A stretch of DNA of 64,000 nt. Origin: Geosiphon pyriformis. Lineage: Eukaryota > Glomeromycota > Glomeromycetes > Archaeosporales > Geosiphonaceae. The stretch covers positions 313,222 through 377,221 of the forward strand of contig JAAOMT010000659.1 of assembly GCA_016748015.1 (NCBI GenBank), written 5' to 3'. Shown in pieces: positions 61,429 through 64,000 of this stretch. Made by a program: the position numbers and the translations under genes. The number at the start of each line of letters is the position of its first letter. Within the stretch, counting starts at the first letter, position 1. Under the pieces are notes generated by a model, which saw nothing but the letters and a program-made list of their open reading frames with translations, had not been told where the DNA came from and ran no database searches.

Positions 61429-62223
61429 ATGAAGAAAATCCTTCATTTGATTCTTGTGCTTTTCCAGATACTCAACGTCTTGGGAGCGCAGAATAAACTT
61501 GGTAAACTTTTATTTTGACGCCTCGATATATTGTAATGATAATATTCTTGGTTTCTTCACTTCTTTAAAAAAGGAAAGTGAAGCTTTTTCACTTACCTCC
61601 CTCCAATACTAGCTGCAGGCAGCAACGCCAAGTATAGTCCTTTAAGAAAAAACTTAATTACAAATGATACCGATACTGGTCAATCAGTATCGAGTACTAA
61701 GGCTCCAAATATTCCGTACATACCAATTTCCACACAACAAAATACTGGCTCTGGAGCCTTGGATTTTTATTATCTCAATTGGAAAACTTCATACACAGCA
61801 GGCGAAAATTTAGATCTTTTTGTCATCCTAAATCCAGGCGCTAATCCACCCACCCAAGTGCTCATTTCGCTCTTTGATGAATACAACAGGATCAAAATAG
61901 CTGATCTCGGTGATATACCCTTAGGACAATATCAAGTGGGGGAACCCTTTGCCTTGGCCACCTGGAAAGTAGAAAATAAATTGTCGGCCAATTTTGATTT
62001 CGATTCGGGCTATTTCACCTTAGTCATGTTGTGGCAAGAGGATGGAAATGACATGATCAAGGATCGGAGGATTAAGCTAAATAAAGTCACTGCGTCGCCT
62101 GGTGGTGGACCTAATCCAGCCTTGAGTAATGCCAATAAGTCTCCCGCATCTAGGATTTCTGTAAAGATTGTCAGTTTATTTTCTGCTCTCTTTATTTTCC
62201 ACTTTTTTGCTTCTTGGTTATAA
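61429..62223 (+). CDS. small secreted GPI-anchored cell-surface protein, Kre9/KNH-like
   Basis: Two exons, 61429-61501 and 61619-62223, one GT-AG intron, 225 residues. The N-terminus is a signal peptide (MKKILHLILVLFQILNVLGA). A Ser/Thr/Asn-rich segment follows, then a beta-rich domain of about 100 residues starting LDFYYLNWKTSYTAGENLDL and including LISLFDEYNRIKIADLG and FTLVMLWQEDG. The C-terminus has a small-residue site (SNANKSPAS) followed by a hydrophobic tail (FSALFIFHFFASWL), a typical GPI-attachment signal. The pattern recalls the Kre9/KNH-type Ser/Thr-rich GPI-anchored proteins of fungal walls; that family link is a guess from layout. Likely at the cell surface or wall. Confidence 0.82.
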
Positions 62224-62582
62224 TTGCTCACTTTAAAAAAAAAATGGAGATATTTTGATATAATTCCTCAAGTTTAAAGTTAAAATATTCATATTATATT
62301 GATTGCCTGTATTTTATGTATCTTCTATGTCTCATAAGTAGCCGGCGAGTATAATAACAGAGCAGCAAACCGCAACTCATAATCATTTCACTACTCCCCA
62401 TTTATTCTTGAAATTTCAGCCATCGATTTTTTTGGAAATGATTACTAAACGAAAAAGTCCTCAGTCAACCAGCTGGCTGGAAAAGGGTTCAGAGAGAAAT
62501 AAAAGTCAAAAGTGAACTCTGGATCGATATAACTAAAATGGTAGCACTCCTAAAGGAGATAAGGGCCCACCACAGAACTTCT
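62224..62582. other. convergent intergenic region
   Basis: About 360 bp between two genes that point towards each other. It should hold both polyadenylation regions. No other feature seen. Confidence 0.6.
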
Positions 62583-63093
62583 TTATTTTTTGGTACTGTT
62601 CTTGATCTTTTTCAATTCTTTTTTGAGAGATGCAGCTTCTTCTAAAAAATAGCCGGGAAACATGAATTCCTAAATAACATTCAATGGATGAAAAAAATTT
62701 CAGGTTGTCTTGATAAATACTCCTTTTCTGGGTAACCAGTTCAAGTTTGTTCTTGACAACAAGAAAAATGTTGCTGTTGTCTGTTACTTGACGGTATATT
62801 TTCTAGCAAAAAAAGAGAATTCAAGGTATCAAACTAAGTGATTAACAATTTAGCAAAAAAAATCAATAGAAAACTCACTGCTTTCGGATGCAGTGTTTCA
62901 AGTTCCCCATCAAGCACATCTAATTCATGAATCTATTTGAGGGGTGATAAAAAATATTTTCAGGTTTGAACTTTTAGTGCTTATAACTTTTGGGAAAAAA
63001 ATTCATGAATCGATGACGCAGTGAAAAGTTCAAAACCTCTTTCTCAAGTTGAGCTAGTGTTGATTTCTTGAATTGTGCTTCTAGGGACTCCAT
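62583..63093 (-). CDS. 87-residue prefoldin-like coiled-coil protein (ASDURF-like)
   Basis: Four small exons on the minus strand: 63093-63037, 62932-62879, 62802-62737 and 62669-62583, coding 19, 18, 22 and 28 residues. All three introns are GT-AG and phase 0. The product starts MESLEAQFKKSTLAQLEKE, continues IHELDVLDGELETLHPKA, then KIYRQVTDNSNIFLVVKNKL, and ends in a Lys-rich helix (FLEEAASLKKELKKIK). Heptad-like leucines predict two helices joined by the central KxYRQ...NSNIF block. That block and the total length resemble ASDURF, the small prefoldin-like protein encoded upstream of ASNSD1 in animals and found in the PAQosome chaperone complex. The function here is inference. The third donor (CTG|GTTACC) is weak, but it is the only one that fits the frame of the last exon. 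Confidence 0.7.
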
Positions 63094-64000
63094 CTTTGAA
63101 GGAAGTAACGAAATTTAGAAATGGACAAATTAGGATATTGGAGAGCTTTAAATATCAAAACAAATAAAAAGTGTTGATTTGAAATCAATTAAAAATACAA
63201 ATTTCATAATCTGTGAACAATAAAAATTCACATGATTTCGAGTAATAAAGCTGTTGCGAACATAAGTATTTTTAATTCAGGCTCAAGTATTTAAATAAAA
63301 ATGTTTATAATAAAAGTTAAAAAGCATATTCATCTTGTTATAATTAACATTCGGCTTAAATCTAAAATTGATTAAAAAATCTGTTAATATAATCAAAATT
63401 ATCAGCAAGTCTTAAAAATTAATGTTTAATAATTAAAATGCAATGTAAATAGTTTTGATTATATACTTGATTTGTGAAATTTTAAATGTATACAATTAAA
63501 TTGTTTAATTTTAATATAATATTTATTATTGTGTTTATTTGTGTTAAAATTCAGTAATCTAAATTTTTAAAAATAAATTTACACAAATCAAAAAATTTAA
63601 GTTTGTATTTATTAAACACAAATGAATAAAAATTTTGCAAATTTATAAATTATTTTATTTATTATATAAAATATATTATACTCTTTTATTTTATAATTAA
63701 AACTAAAATAAAAAGCAAAAAAAAAATAATCACTATTTTTTTTAGTTTTTAACAGTATAACTACTGAAAAAATTGTTTTAACTGTAAAAACAACTAAATA
63801 ATGCTTTATAAAAATGTTTTTTTTTAAATCATACAGACATAAAGTAATTTTTAATGCTAAAAAAATATTTTTTTTAGTTTTAAATAAAAGTTTTTTTATT
63901 CAAAAAATTTTTAAATTAACATATTAAAAATAGTCTTAATATTGTTATTATTGTTTAAATAATAATAAAAACCAAAGTATTTAAAAAATAATTATCTTTT
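63094..64000. other. AT-rich flank
   Basis: It begins with the promoter of the prefoldin-like gene and becomes almost pure A/T after about 63280. No gene seen. Confidence 0.7.

Overview
The window looks like nuclear DNA of an arbuscular mycorrhizal fungus, most likely Rhizophagus or a close relative. The reasons are its extreme AT-richness, long microsatellites, host genes cut by many short introns (including very small exons and a GC-AG intron), a myosin-motor chitin synthase, and LINE ORF1 fragments and Ty3-like retroelements of a type I associate with Rhizophagus. The species call rests on recognition, not on a search.

Layout: (1) 1-13620 is gene-poor, AT-rich DNA with many microsatellites, including a roughly 330-bp CTA tract. 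(2) 13622-14179 is a 5' piece of a LINE ORF1 whose most upstream part is inverted. (3) 14180-41246 is a retrotransposon cluster. Element A (minus strand, 14180-34543, 870-bp LTRs) is split by the complete element B (minus strand, 20359-30609, LTRs of about 1.1 kb, 4-bp target duplication GCAT). Directly beyond A's right LTR lies element C (plus strand, 34544-41246), which starts inside its protease and keeps only its 3' LTR. (4) 42060-43235 holds a second, minus-strand LINE ORF1 fragment. (5) 43450-47300 is an AT-rich desert containing an imperfect inverted repeat of about 800 bp. (6) 48255-63093 is a compact host gene block: a Siw14-type phosphatase (-), a myosin-motor/cytochrome b5/chitin synthase/DEK_C protein (-), a FluG-like amidohydrolase/glutamine-synthetase fusion (+), a small secreted GPI-anchored protein (+), and an 87-residue four-exon prefoldin-like protein (-). 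(7) The rest is AT-rich.

All three retroelements share an unusual plan: gag with a zinc knuckle, protease, a cysteine-rich module, a C4 zinc ribbon, a trimeric-type dUTPase domain, a linker, RT, RNase H, integrase, and an extra helical ORF between integrase and the 3' LTR. The LTRs carry an inverted copy of the primer-binding site. All copies look dead. They have many stops and several substitutions at catalytic residues, and the two A LTRs differ almost only by transitions.

Chitin synthase and fluG are divergently transcribed from about 556 bp. Both appear to have a single-base frame problem in their last exon, which could be assembly error or real polymorphism.
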